From: Pseudomonadota bacterium
Lineage (GTDB): Bacteria > Pseudomonadota > Gammaproteobacteria > Burkholderiales > Rhodocyclaceae
Direction of reading: 5' to 3'
Length of the DNA stretch: 9,763 nt
NCBI GenBank assembly: GCA_023459095.1
Contig: JAEWVQ010000365.1
Coordinates: 1-9,763 of the forward strand
Shown: positions 1 through 6,766 of the stretch, in pieces
Layout: the number at the start of each line of letters is the position of its first letter
Numbering within the stretch: the stretch's first letter is position 1
Position numbers and translations under genes: made by a program
The notes under the pieces: model-generated
Told to the model about the DNA's origin: nothing
What the model saw: only the letters and a program-made list of their open reading frames with translations
Databases searched by the model: none

Positions 1-878
1 TCCTCGGTGCGCTTGTTCAGCACGATGATGCTGATGCGCCGGTTGACCGGATCGAACACATCGTTGTGATTGAGCGGAATGGTGTCGGCGAGGCCGACCA
101 CCCGCACCACCCGCGCCATCTCCAACCCGCCCGCGACCAGTTCGCGGCGCGAGGCGTTGGCGCGGTTGCTCGACAGTTCCCAGTTCGAGAAGCCGCGGTC
201 GCCACCGGCGTACTGCGCGGCATCGGTATGGCCGGAGAGACTCACGCGATTGCCGACGTCGTTGAGCGCCCGCCCGATCGCACGCAGCAGCTCACGGGTA
301 TAGGGCTTCAACTCGGCGCTCGCCGAATCGAACATCGGCCGATTGCGCTCGTCGACAAGCTGGATGCGCAGACCTTCGGTGGTGATGTCCATCAGGATCT
401 GGTTCTTGAACGGGCGCAGCGCCGGATTGGCTTCGATCACCGCCTCGATGCGCCCCTTCAGATCGACCAGGCGCGCGCGTTCGCGCTGCTGCTCGAGCCG
501 GCGCGCCGCCGGATCGTCGGCCTCCTCCGCGTAGCGACCGGCCGCCGCCTGCAGGTTGATGGCCTTGCGCCCCTCGACGTCGCCGCGCTTGACCTGACCC
601 ACCGAGCGCGTCAGGTCGGCGCCGCCGCCCTTGATCACGCTCGAGCTGTCGCCGGTGCCGTCCCCGCCGTCCATCGAGATCTTCAGCGGATTCTGGAAGT
701 ACTCGGCTATACCCTCGAGATCGCCCTGCGCGGTCGAGCCGAGCAGCCACATCAGCAGGAAGAAGGCCATCATCGCGGTCATGAAGTCGGCATAGGCCAG
801 CTTCCACGCGCCGCCATGATGACCACCGCCCTTGACGATGCGCTTGACGACGATGGGCTGCTGGGTATCGTCGCTCAT
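1..878 (-). CDS. motB: Flagellar motor stator protein MotB (C-terminus cut by window edge)
   Basis: MotB pairs with MotA in the inner membrane to form the proton channel of the flagellar stator and anchors it to peptidoglycan. About 292 residues are visible. The N-terminal cytoplasmic stretch is short and basic. One membrane segment follows (about residues 28-48), with the proton-carrying Asp at D31 in the motif YADFMTAMMAFF. The residues after it (about 52-65) match the plug segment that keeps unincorporated stators closed. An OmpA-like peptidoglycan-binding domain occupies about 160-292 (LSGHTDA, then SNWELSSNRA) and is nearly complete at the edge. The ATG at 878 is preceded by AAGGG at 7 nt and lies 3 nt after the motA stop, so the two genes are translationally linked. 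The domain order and D31 make the call very secure; only the last residues are unseen. Confidence 0.97.
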   Translation of the reverse strand, partial: MSDDTQQPIVVKRIVKGGGHHGGAWKLAYADFMTAMMAFFLLMWLLGSTAQGDLEGIAEYFQNPLKISMDGGDGTGDSSSVIKGGGADLTRSVGQVKRGDVEGRKAINLQAAAGRYAEEADDPAARRLEQQRERARLVDLKGRIEAVIEANPALRPFKNQILMDITTEGLRIQLVDERNRPMFDSASAELKPYTRELLRAIGRALNDVGNRVSLSGHTDAAQYAGGDRGFSNWELSSNRANASRRELVAGGLEMARVVRVVGLADTIPLNHNDVFDPVNRRISIIVLNKRTE

Positions 879-881
879 CGA

Positions 882-1736
882 TCAGCCCTTGCGATTCTTG
901 ATTTCTTCCTCGAGTTCGAGGAAGCCCGGGCGCTCGGTGGAATTGAGGACCTTGCGGCCGAATTCCACCGCAACCTGCGGCGCGTAACCATTCATGCTGG
1001 CGAGCAGCACGGCCTTGATGCACTGCAGGATCTTGGTGCCCTCCTCGGCCTTCTGCTCGAGCTGGGTGGCGATCGGCGACACGAAGCCGTAGGAGAGCAG
1101 GATGCCGATGAAGGTGCCGACGAGCGCGCCGCCGATCATCTTGCCCAGCACCGCCGGCGGCTGACCGACCGAGCCCATCACGTTCACCACCCCCATCACC
1201 GCGACGATGATGCCGAACGCGGGCAGCGCGTCGGCCACCTTGGCGACCGCGTGCGGCGCCTGCAGGACCTCGTGGTGGTGGGTGTCGATCTCCATGTCCA
1301 TCAGGCCTTCGATCTCGAAGGCGTTGAGGTTGCCGCCTACCATCATGCGCAGGTAATCGGTGAGGAACTCCACCGCATGATGGTCGCCGAGCACCGAAGG
1401 ATAGCGGCCGAAGATCGGACTCGACGCCGGGTCTTCGACATCGGCCTCGATCGACATCAAGCCCTCCTTGCGGACCTTGGCGAGGATTTCGTAGAGCAGC
1501 GCGAGCAGGTCGATGTACAGCGCCTTGTTGTAATGCGAGCCCTTGAACGCCTTGCCGAACGACTTCATCGTCGCCTTCAGCACCTTGCTGCTGTTGCCTG
1601 CGATCAGACCGCCGATCATCAGGCCGACGATCGCGAGGTACTCCATCGGCACCCACAGCGCGGCGAGGCTGCCATGCACCGCATAGGTCCCCAGCGATGC
1701 GAGAAGGATGATGACGTAGCCAAGAATCAGGAACAC
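882..1736 (-). CDS. motA: Flagellar motor stator protein MotA
   Basis: MotA is the stator subunit that turns proton flow through MotA/MotB into torque on the rotor protein FliG. The 284-residue product has the usual length and layout. Two N-terminal membrane segments (about 1-20 and 30-48) are followed by a long cytoplasmic loop and two C-terminal membrane segments (about 170-190 and 198-220). The charged torque residues R89 and E97 and the prolines P172 and P221 align, offset by one, with R90, E98, P173 and P222 of the E. coli protein. The start is a GTG at 1736 with GGAG 6 nt upstream; it gives the family-typical beginning MFLILGY. A sigma-28 promoter lies about 40-65 bp upstream, and motB follows after 3 nt. 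This is an early-membrane, proton-type stator and not PomA, judged from overall likeness. Confidence 0.97.
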   Translation of the reverse strand: MFLILGYVIILLASLGTYAVHGSLAALWVPMEYLAIVGLMIGGLIAGNSSKVLKATMKSFGKAFKGSHYNKALYIDLLALLYEILAKVRKEGLMSIEADVEDPASSPIFGRYPSVLGDHHAVEFLTDYLRMMVGGNLNAFEIEGLMDMEIDTHHHEVLQAPHAVAKVADALPAFGIIVAVMGVVNVMGSVGQPPAVLGKMIGGALVGTFIGILLSYGFVSPIATQLEQKAEEGTKILQCIKAVLLASMNGYAPQVAVEFGRKVLNSTERPGFLELEEEIKNRKG

Positions 1737-1775
1737 CAGTTACTCCGGGGGAAGTCGGCGGCGAAGCTGCGGATT

Positions 1776-1802
1776 GTAACGACCCTGGGCGCGAAAACTT
1801 GA
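1776..1802 (-). promoter_or_regulatory. Sigma-28 (FliA) promoter for motAB
   Basis: On the minus strand TCAAGTTT (1795-1802) is separated by exactly 11 nt from GTCGTTAC (1776-1783). The sigma-28 consensus is TAAAGTTT-N11-GCCGATAA, so the upstream box matches at 7 of 8 positions and the downstream box at 5 of 8. Transcription would begin near 1769, giving a leader of about 33 nt before the motA GTG. Late flagellar control of motA is the known arrangement in enterics, which supports the call. The match is by eye only. Confidence 0.78.
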
Positions 1803-1836
1803 ACCTGCGCCTCATCAAGCGTCGCCGTCCGGAAAC

Positions 1837-1873
1837 GGGAACGGGCCGCCCGCATTGCGGACGGCCCGTTCCC
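1837..1873 (-). terminator. Strong hairpin after flhC, probable terminator
   Basis: A near-perfect inverted repeat with 18-nt arms (1837-1854 and 1856-1873) lies 20 nt after the flhC stop. The only non-Watson-Crick position is a G-U pair in the minus-strand RNA but a C-A mismatch in the plus-strand RNA, so the fold suits the flhC transcript. Only GUUU follows the stem, so the U-tract is poor. It may stop transcription inefficiently or protect the flhDC mRNA 3' end. Confidence 0.6.
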
Positions 1874-1893
1874 GAGGTCATGCACTGCGTGGA

Positions 1894-2448
1894 TCAGGCC
1901 GTCGCTTCGCGGACCTTGGTCTTCTTGACTGCGGCACGCTTGGTCTTGCCGGCGCGCGACGGCATGTTGCACAGCCCGCAGACGAAATTCGCCGACGGAT
2001 CGTAGGCGTGGGCCACGAAGTGGCCCTTGCAGCAGGAACACTCGGTCATCTGCAGGAGGTCGGCGTCGAAGAAGCGCACCAGTGTCCACGCGCGCGTGAG
2101 GCTGAGCACCGGTTCCATCTGCTCGGTTTCGATGTGATCCAGATAGAGGTGGTAGGCGCGGATGATCGCATCCAGCCCGGACAGCTCGGTACGCGCCTGG
2201 AAGAAGCGGTGAAAGCCCATGAACAGAGAGGAATGCACGTTCGGCTGCCAGGTCATGAACCAGTCGGTCGAGAATGGCAGCATGCCCTTGGGTGGCGACA
2301 CGCCGCGCACTTCCTTGTAGATCTTGAGCAGCTTCTCGCGGCTGAGCCGGGTTTCGGCCTCGAGCATCTGCATGCGCGCGCCGAGCTGGACCATTTCCAC
2401 CGCGCGGCGGATGTCCTCGGCTTCGTCGATGATCCGTTTGTTCTTCAT
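1894..2448 (-). CDS. flhC: Flagellar transcriptional activator FlhC
   Basis: FlhC joins FlhD in the FlhD4C2 complex, the master activator of early flagellar promoters; FlhC supplies most of the DNA contact. The product is 184 residues. Its zinc site is clearly visible: C137, C140, C157 and C160, the same positions as in the E. coli protein, in the context TECSCCKGHF and FVCGLC. The C-terminus is rich in Lys and Arg. The reading frame extends 19 codons further upstream, but the ATG at 2448 is chosen because it has GAGGA 7 nt before it and yields the family-typical start MKNKRIIDEA. That ribosome-binding site overlaps the flhD stop codon, and 10 nt separate the genes, so translation is probably coupled. 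A strong hairpin follows the stop. Confidence 0.96.
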   Translation of the reverse strand: MKNKRIIDEAEDIRRAVEMVQLGARMQMLEAETRLSREKLLKIYKEVRGVSPPKGMLPFSTDWFMTWQPNVHSSLFMGFHRFFQARTELSGLDAIIRAYHLYLDHIETEQMEPVLSLTRAWTLVRFFDADLLQMTECSCCKGHFVAHAYDPSANFVCGLCNMPSRAGKTKRAAVKKTKVREATA

Positions 2449-2458
2449 GATTATGTCC

Positions 2459-2776
2459 TCAGGCCGTTTCCTCGAGCGCCTTGCCGGCGGCGATGATCGC
2501 GGCATGGAGGCTGGAGGTCGCCGGGTCGCGGCCTTCGCCGGCCATCAGGCGGGCGAGTTGTTCGTCGTCGAAACGGAAGCGCGGCATCAGCATCTGGCTG
2601 CCCGCCATGCGTACCAGCTTGGCCGCGGAGAGACCGGCGATGAGGTCGGCGACCTCGCCATTGATGCCCAGCCGGAACATCGCGGTCTCCCGGTCGCTGC
2701 GCAGCATCTGCTGGGCGAGCATCAGGTAGGCGAGGTTCAGTTCACGGATTTCGGCCTGAAAATCGGGGCGCTTCAT
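2459..2776 (-). CDS. flhD: Flagellar transcriptional activator FlhD
   Basis: FlhD is the partner of FlhC in the flagellar master regulator. The product is 105 residues, slightly shorter than the roughly 116-119 of enteric FlhD. Recognisable stretches are LNLAYLMLAQ (N-terminal helix), AMFRLGIN and PRFRFD. The Cys that forms the interchain disulfide in E. coli FlhD (C65, in a VCHFRFD context) is replaced by another residue here (MPRFRFD), and the protein has no Cys at all. The ATG at 2776 has GGGAG 9 nt upstream. A further in-frame ATG at 2842 lacks a ribosome-binding site and would add 22 residues unlike the family. It is the first gene of the flhDC pair; its promoter should lie in 2777-2882, after the terminator of the preceding gene. 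Confidence 0.95.
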   Translation of the reverse strand: MKRPDFQAEIRELNLAYLMLAQQMLRSDRETAMFRLGINGEVADLIAGLSAAKLVRMAGSQMLMPRFRFDDEQLARLMAGEGRDPATSSLHAAIIAAGKALEETA

Positions 2777-2882
2777 GGATTTCTGCTCCCTTTCAGGTAC
2801 AAGCACCTCGAACTTAATGCAATTTCGCGGGAGCTGCAACATTCGGAAACAGCCACGGCGCCCGCGACCCGGCGTGCTGTCG
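2777..2882 (-). promoter_or_regulatory. flhDC leader and promoter region
   Basis: This 106-bp gap follows an intrinsic terminator of the upstream gene and so should carry the flhDC promoter. I see no convincing sigma-70 pair: minus-strand TTGCAG with TTAAGT 16 nt later is a weak candidate. No sigma-54 GG-N10-GC pair was found. A near-perfect inverted repeat, AGGTGC-TT-GTACCT on the minus strand (2795-2808), lies just upstream of the flhD ribosome-binding site. It could be an operator or a small RNA hairpin. Confidence 0.4.
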
Positions 2883-4652
2883 TCAAAAAACCACAGCGCC
2901 CGGCGCTGCGTCGCCCGCCCCGCGACGCTCGAACAGCGCCGGCGGTACCGGCCGGCCGTAGCGGAAACCCTGGAAGCAGTCGCACTGCTCGGCGCGCAGC
3001 ATGGCCTCCTGCGCCGCGGTCTCGACGCCCTCGGCGACCGTGGTCAGGCCCAGGCTGCGCGCCATCGCGATGATGGCGCGCACGATCGCGGCACCGTCCT
3101 CGTCGGTACTGAGGTCGCGAACGAAGGATTTGTCGATCTTGATCACGTCGATCGGCAGTCGCTTGAGGTAGGAGAGCGACGAGTAGCCGGTGCCGAAATC
3201 GTCCACGGCGACCCGCAGCCCCATGTTCTTCAACGACCGCAGCATGCCCGCCGCCGACTCGACGTCGTTCATCAGCGAGCCCTCGGTGATCTCCAAGGTC
3301 AGGCAGGACGGATCGAAACCGCTGACGCGCAGGGCTTCATTGACCAGTTCCAGCAGACGGGGCTGGCCAAACTGCACCGCCGACACGTTGACCGACACCC
3401 GGAAGCGCGACCAACCCGCATCGTGCCACGCCCGCCCCTGCCGGCAGGCCTCCCGCAACACCCAGGCGCCGAGCTCGGCGATCAGCCCGGTTTCGTCGGC
3501 GATGCCGATGAAGCGGTCGGGCGCCAGCAGGCCCTGGACCGGATGCTGCCAGCGCACCAGGGCCTCGGCGCCGACCATGCGACCGTCGGCGGCGCAGATC
3601 AGCGGCTGGTAATGCAGGCGCAGTTCGCCACGCCCGACCGCATGCCGCAGGTCGGATTCGAGCGCCAGGCGCTCGGCCGAGGCGACGTTCATCGCGCGCT
3701 CGAAGCGCCGGATGGCGTTGCCGCCGTCGCGCTTGACCCGCGCCACCGCGGTCTCCGCGTTCATCTGCAGTTCGAACACGCTGTGACCGTCCTCCGGCAG
3801 CATCGCGATGCCGACGGTGGCGGTGAGAAAGAGCTCGATGTCGTCCTTGCGGAAGGGCTGTTCGAAAGCGCGCTGGATCCAGCGTGCCGTGAGTTCGACC
3901 TGGCCGGGCTCGACCACGCCGGGCAGGAACACGCCGAAACGGTCGCTGCCCAGGCGCGCGAGCACCGCATTGGGCGCCAACCCCTTGCCCAGGCGCTCGC
4001 CGATCTCGCACAGGATCGCATTGCCGGCGGCGTAGCCGAAACTGGCGTTGATGCGCATGAAACGATCGACGTCGGCGACCAGCACCGCACCGGTGGGCAC
4101 CCGCCCCTGGCGCTGGCAATACTCCTGCCAGTCGGTGACCTTGGTGCAGAACAGGTGGTGATTGGGCAGCGCCGACAGCCCGTCGAAGTTCATCAGCTCG
4201 CGGATGCGGTGATGGGCGATGCGGATCTCGCGGCGCGCGGCGAGCCCGCGCAATTCGCGCTCGATCACCGGCACCAGGCGCTCGTAATCGCCCTTGACGA
4301 TGAAATCGTCCACGCCGTCGTACATCGCCGACACCGCCTCGCGGTCGGAAATCTGCCCGGAGTGGATCAGGAAGGGCACGTCGCGGCCGCTGCGCTTGAG
4401 CACGTCGAGCGCGCCCAGCGCATCGAAGCCCGGCATATGGTGATCGGCGAGGATCAGGTCCCACTCGCCGCCGGCGAGCGCCGCCGCCATGTCGAGTTCG
4501 GAGTCGACCCGCCGGCACGCGGCGTCGACGCCGCGCCGCGCCAGTTCGCGCCCGAGCAGGTAGGCGTCGTCCTCGGAATCATCGACCACCAGCACGCGGA
4601 CCACGGTCGCCGCGTCGTCCCTGACTTCACTCCAGTTCCAGTTCATCGGCAT
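2883..4652 (-). CDS. REC-GGDEF*-EAL protein, likely c-di-GMP phosphodiesterase
   Basis: This 589-residue cytoplasmic protein probably degrades cyclic di-GMP under control of a phosphorelay. The receiver domain (about 18-135) has acidic D24 and D25, phosphoacceptor D70 in LILADHHMPG, S98 and K120. The GGDEF domain (about 150-318) is degenerate: its signature is GSDRF at 235-239 and there is no RxxD inhibitory site, so cyclase activity is unlikely. The EAL domain (about 330-575) looks intact: E363-A-L, the N422 region, E454 in EITEG, D484-D485 in DDFGTGYS, K505, E541 in AEGVET and Q561. No membrane segment or histidine kinase is visible, so the sensor is elsewhere. The ATG at 4652 lies 9 nt after the preceding stop and lacks a clear ribosome-binding site, suggesting coupled translation; ATG 4646 is an alternative. 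An intrinsic terminator overlaps its end, before flhDC. Confidence 0.93.
   Translation of the reverse strand: MPMNWNWSEVRDDAATVVRVLVVDDSEDDAYLLGRELARRGVDAACRRVDSELDMAAALAGGEWDLILADHHMPGFDALGALDVLKRSGRDVPFLIHSGQISDREAVSAMYDGVDDFIVKGDYERLVPVIERELRGLAARREIRIAHHRIRELMNFDGLSALPNHHLFCTKVTDWQEYCQRQGRVPTGAVLVADVDRFMRINASFGYAAGNAILCEIGERLGKGLAPNAVLARLGSDRFGVFLPGVVEPGQVELTARWIQRAFEQPFRKDDIELFLTATVGIAMLPEDGHSVFELQMNAETAVARVKRDGGNAIRRFERAMNVASAERLALESDLRHAVGRGELRLHYQPLICAADGRMVGAEALVRWQHPVQGLLAPDRFIGIADETGLIAELGAWVLREACRQGRAWHDAGWSRFRVSVNVSAVQFGQPRLLELVNEALRVSGFDPSCLTLEITEGSLMNDVESAAGMLRSLKNMGLRVAVDDFGTGYSSLSYLKRLPIDVIKIDKSFVRDLSTDEDGAAIVRAIIAMARSLGLTTVAEGVETAAQEAMLRAEQCDCFQGFRYGRPVPPALFERRGAGDAAPGAVVF
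2885..2910 (-). terminator. Intrinsic terminator embedded in the 3' end of the EAL gene
   Basis: In the minus-strand RNA an 8-bp stem, CGCAGCGC paired with GCGCUGUG around a CGG loop (2892-2910), is followed by G and then six U (2885-2890). The first U residues are the last codons and the U of the UGA stop of the EAL gene, so the terminator lies inside the coding sequence. It would separate the c-di-GMP gene pair from flhDC. Confidence 0.75.
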
Positions 4653-4661
4653 GATGCGGAC

Positions 4662-6611
4662 TCAGAGCGCCTGGCTGGCGCTGGCGGCACCGAGCTGTAC
4701 CGTCGCGACCTGGTTGCGCCCGCGGCGCTTGGCCAGATAGGCCCCCTGGTCGGCACGCTTGATCAGCGCGTCGATGTCGGCCATGGCGTCGTCGCGCTCG
4801 GCGACGCCGACGCTGATGGTGAGTTTCAGGGTCGCGCCTTCGGCCTCGATAGTCACCCCTTCGAGCGCCTCGCGCAGGCGCTCGGCACAGCCCAGCGCGG
4901 CATCGAGCGCGGTTTCCGGGCAGATCACGAGGAACTCGTCGCCGCCGGTGCGACAGATCACGTCCTGGCTGCGCAAGGCCTCGCGCATCACGTCCGAAGC
5001 CCGGCACAGCACCGCGTCGCCGACGTCGTGGCCACGCGTGTCGTTGATCTGCTTGAAGTTGTCGAGGTCGATGATCATGCACGACAGCGCCCGCTGGCTG
5101 CGCGTCGCCGTGCTCCACTCCTGGCCGATGCGGTCGATCGCATAACGGCGGTTGGGGAAGCCGGTGAGCGCGTCGGTCAGTGCGGCATCCTGCAGGCGGC
5201 GGTTGATGATCGCCAGTTCGGCGGCGAAATGGCGCATTTCCTCGCGCTCGCGCTCGAGCTCTTGCTGCAGGCGCAGTACCCGCAGCCCGGCGCGCAGGCG
5301 GGCACCGAGAACGTGGAAACGCAGCGGCTTGACCGCGATGTCGTCGACCCCGGCGTCCACCGCCTGCTGCAGGCGGGCATCGGCGTTGTCGCCACAGCGC
5401 GTGAGCAGCAGGATATAGACGCCGCGGCCGATCCGGGTCGCGCGCAGGGCGCGGATCGTGCGCAGCACGTCGTCGCCCGAGCGCTCCCAGTCAAGCACCA
5501 TCAGATGCGGCTCCACCGCGAGCGCACGCTCCATGAGCTCGCCCGCGGCCTCCACGGCGAACGCCTCGCAGCCCTGCGCATCGAGCAGTTGCCCGATCTG
5601 GTCGCGCAGCACGGGCTCGACATCGACCACCAGCACCCGCATCGGCGACAGCGTGCCGGAGGCCGCATCGGCACTGGCGGCGTCGCCCGCCTCGTCCTGC
5701 AGCAGGGCCGAGAACGGCGGCGGCGGCGCGGCATCGAGCTCGAGCAGCACGCCCCATTCCCCCCACTCGCGGCCGACGACCTCGCACACCGCGATCAGGT
5801 CGTCGCGGCTCAGGCCGAGGCCGGCAGCGAGGCTCAGCATCGCCGGCAGCGGCTGGGCGGCGGCGGCGGCCTCGCCGGCGAGGCACAGATCGGCGATCGC
5901 CCGCGACAGCGCCAGGCACTCGGTGAGCACCGCCTCCCGGCCACCGGCCGCGAACGGCGCCCGCGCGTGCAACTCGTGGTGGAGCACCGGGCCGGTGAAG
6001 ACGGCCGGCACCCCCCAGTTCGCGAGCATGGCGACGCCGAGTTCGCCGTGATCCATGGCAAATGCGCGCTGCTCCAGGTCGAGCAGGGCAAGCGCGGGGT
6101 CGGCACGCATGTCGTCGAGCACCTGCCCGTACTCGCGCGGATACACCGTGGCCAGCGCCAGTTCGCCGACCCGCGCCAGCAGACCGATGCTGAACGCCTC
6201 GTCGGCGGCCACTGCGCGGATGCGCAGGGCCAGCACCTGCATCGCCAGCGCCATGATCAGCGACGACGACCAGAACCCGCGGTAGTCGAACTGCGTGCAG
6301 CCGCCCTTGCGGTAGTGCGACAGCAGGGAGAAGCCCAGCGCCATGTTGCGCACCGCGGGCAGGCCGAGCACCATCAGCGCTTCATGCACCGATACCACCG
6401 AACGCCGCTGCGCGCCGACGATGCCGTTAGCGGCCTTGATCAGGCGGCCGACGAAGGCCGGATCGCTCTTGATCACACGCGTCAGCTCGGCCATCGAGAC
6501 GTCCGGCTCCTGCGCCATGCGGATGATGGCGAGCGCCACTCCGCGTGGCGAAGGCAGGTCGCCTGACGCCTTCAACTGCTCGAAACGGCTCATGTCGATC
6601 GGATTGCGCAT
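4662..6611 (-). CDS. HDOD-REC-GGDEF protein, likely diguanylate cyclase
   Basis: The 649-residue product (numbered from the ATG at 6611) probably makes cyclic di-GMP from GTP. An HDOD domain (about 10-225) is recognised by LPSPRGVALAIIRM, but it lacks the metal His-Asp pair: the equivalent helix reads GLLARVGELAL at 143-153. A receiver domain (about 324-445) has phosphoacceptor D374, T404 and K428; the acidic pocket is D330-V-E332, with one usual acid replaced by Val. A charged, probably coiled-coil linker (about 445-475) leads to a GGDEF domain (about 479-640) with intact GGDEF at 556-560 and an RxxD inhibitory site (R547-D550) five residues before it. None of the candidate starts has a good ribosome-binding site: GTG 6674, ATG 6611, ATG 6593. 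ATG 6611 is preferred because the residues before it look unlike a domain. The EAL gene follows after 9 nt. Confidence 0.92.
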   Translation of the reverse strand: MRNPIDMSRFEQLKASGDLPSPRGVALAIIRMAQEPDVSMAELTRVIKSDPAFVGRLIKAANGIVGAQRRSVVSVHEALMVLGLPAVRNMALGFSLLSHYRKGGCTQFDYRGFWSSSLIMALAMQVLALRIRAVAADEAFSIGLLARVGELALATVYPREYGQVLDDMRADPALALLDLEQRAFAMDHGELGVAMLANWGVPAVFTGPVLHHELHARAPFAAGGREAVLTECLALSRAIADLCLAGEAAAAAQPLPAMLSLAAGLGLSRDDLIAVCEVVGREWGEWGVLLELDAAPPPPFSALLQDEAGDAASADAASGTLSPMRVLVVDVEPVLRDQIGQLLDAQGCEAFAVEAAGELMERALAVEPHLMVLDWERSGDDVLRTIRALRATRIGRGVYILLLTRCGDNADARLQQAVDAGVDDIAVKPLRFHVLGARLRAGLRVLRLQQELEREREEMRHFAAELAIINRRLQDAALTDALTGFPNRRYAIDRIGQEWSTATRSQRALSCMIIDLDNFKQINDTRGHDVGDAVLCRASDVMREALRSQDVICRTGGDEFLVICPETALDAALGCAERLREALEGVTIEAEGATLKLTISVGVAERDDAMADIDALIKRADQGAYLAKRRGRNQVATVQLGAASASQAL

Positions 6612-6674
6612 GGTGTGCTGTGTCGTTGTCGATGGAGAGACCGCCGGTGCCGCGCCCGTCCGCTCCGGCGGCAC

Positions 6675-6766
6675 TGTACTACAGAGGTCCGCCGCACGCC
6701 GGCCCGACCCCGGCGGTGGCAGGCGAAGCCGATTAGAATTGCTCCGTCCCGAGCCACGGAGTCCCC
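6675..6766. promoter_or_regulatory. Divergent promoter region between cyclase and Nudix genes
   Basis: This gap separates the minus-strand cyclase gene from the plus-strand Nudix gene. On the plus strand TAGAAT (6734-6739) is a fair -10 box, but no -35 box is visible. A perfect odd palindrome CTGTA-C-TACAG spans 6674-6684. CTCCGT (6742-6747) can pair with ACGGAG (6756-6761), which contains the Nudix ribosome-binding site. On the minus strand only weak -10-like boxes are seen. Confidence 0.4.

Noticed and set aside
66..1802. 578-codon open frame on the plus strand opposite motAB
   Set aside because: It spans two well-supported genes on the other strand and shows the same composition artefact, with no domain or ribosome-binding site.
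292..1881. 529-codon minus-strand frame overlapping motA and motB
   Set aside because: It is another frame of the same strand as motAB; its product is low-complexity Arg/Gly/Pro-rich and unlike any family.
2777..2842. Upstream start for flhD at 2842
   Set aside because: No ribosome-binding site precedes it, and the added residues do not resemble FlhD.
2775..6566. Very long open frame (1263 codons) on the plus strand opposite flhD and the two c-di-GMP genes
   Set aside because: It is antisense to clear multi-domain genes, has no recognisable domain, and is rich in His, Arg, Gln and Ala as expected from the reverse reading of GC-biased codons.
6674..6684. CTGTACTACAG as a LexA/SOS box
   Set aside because: The arms fit CTGT and ACAG, but their spacing is 3 nt and not 8 nt.
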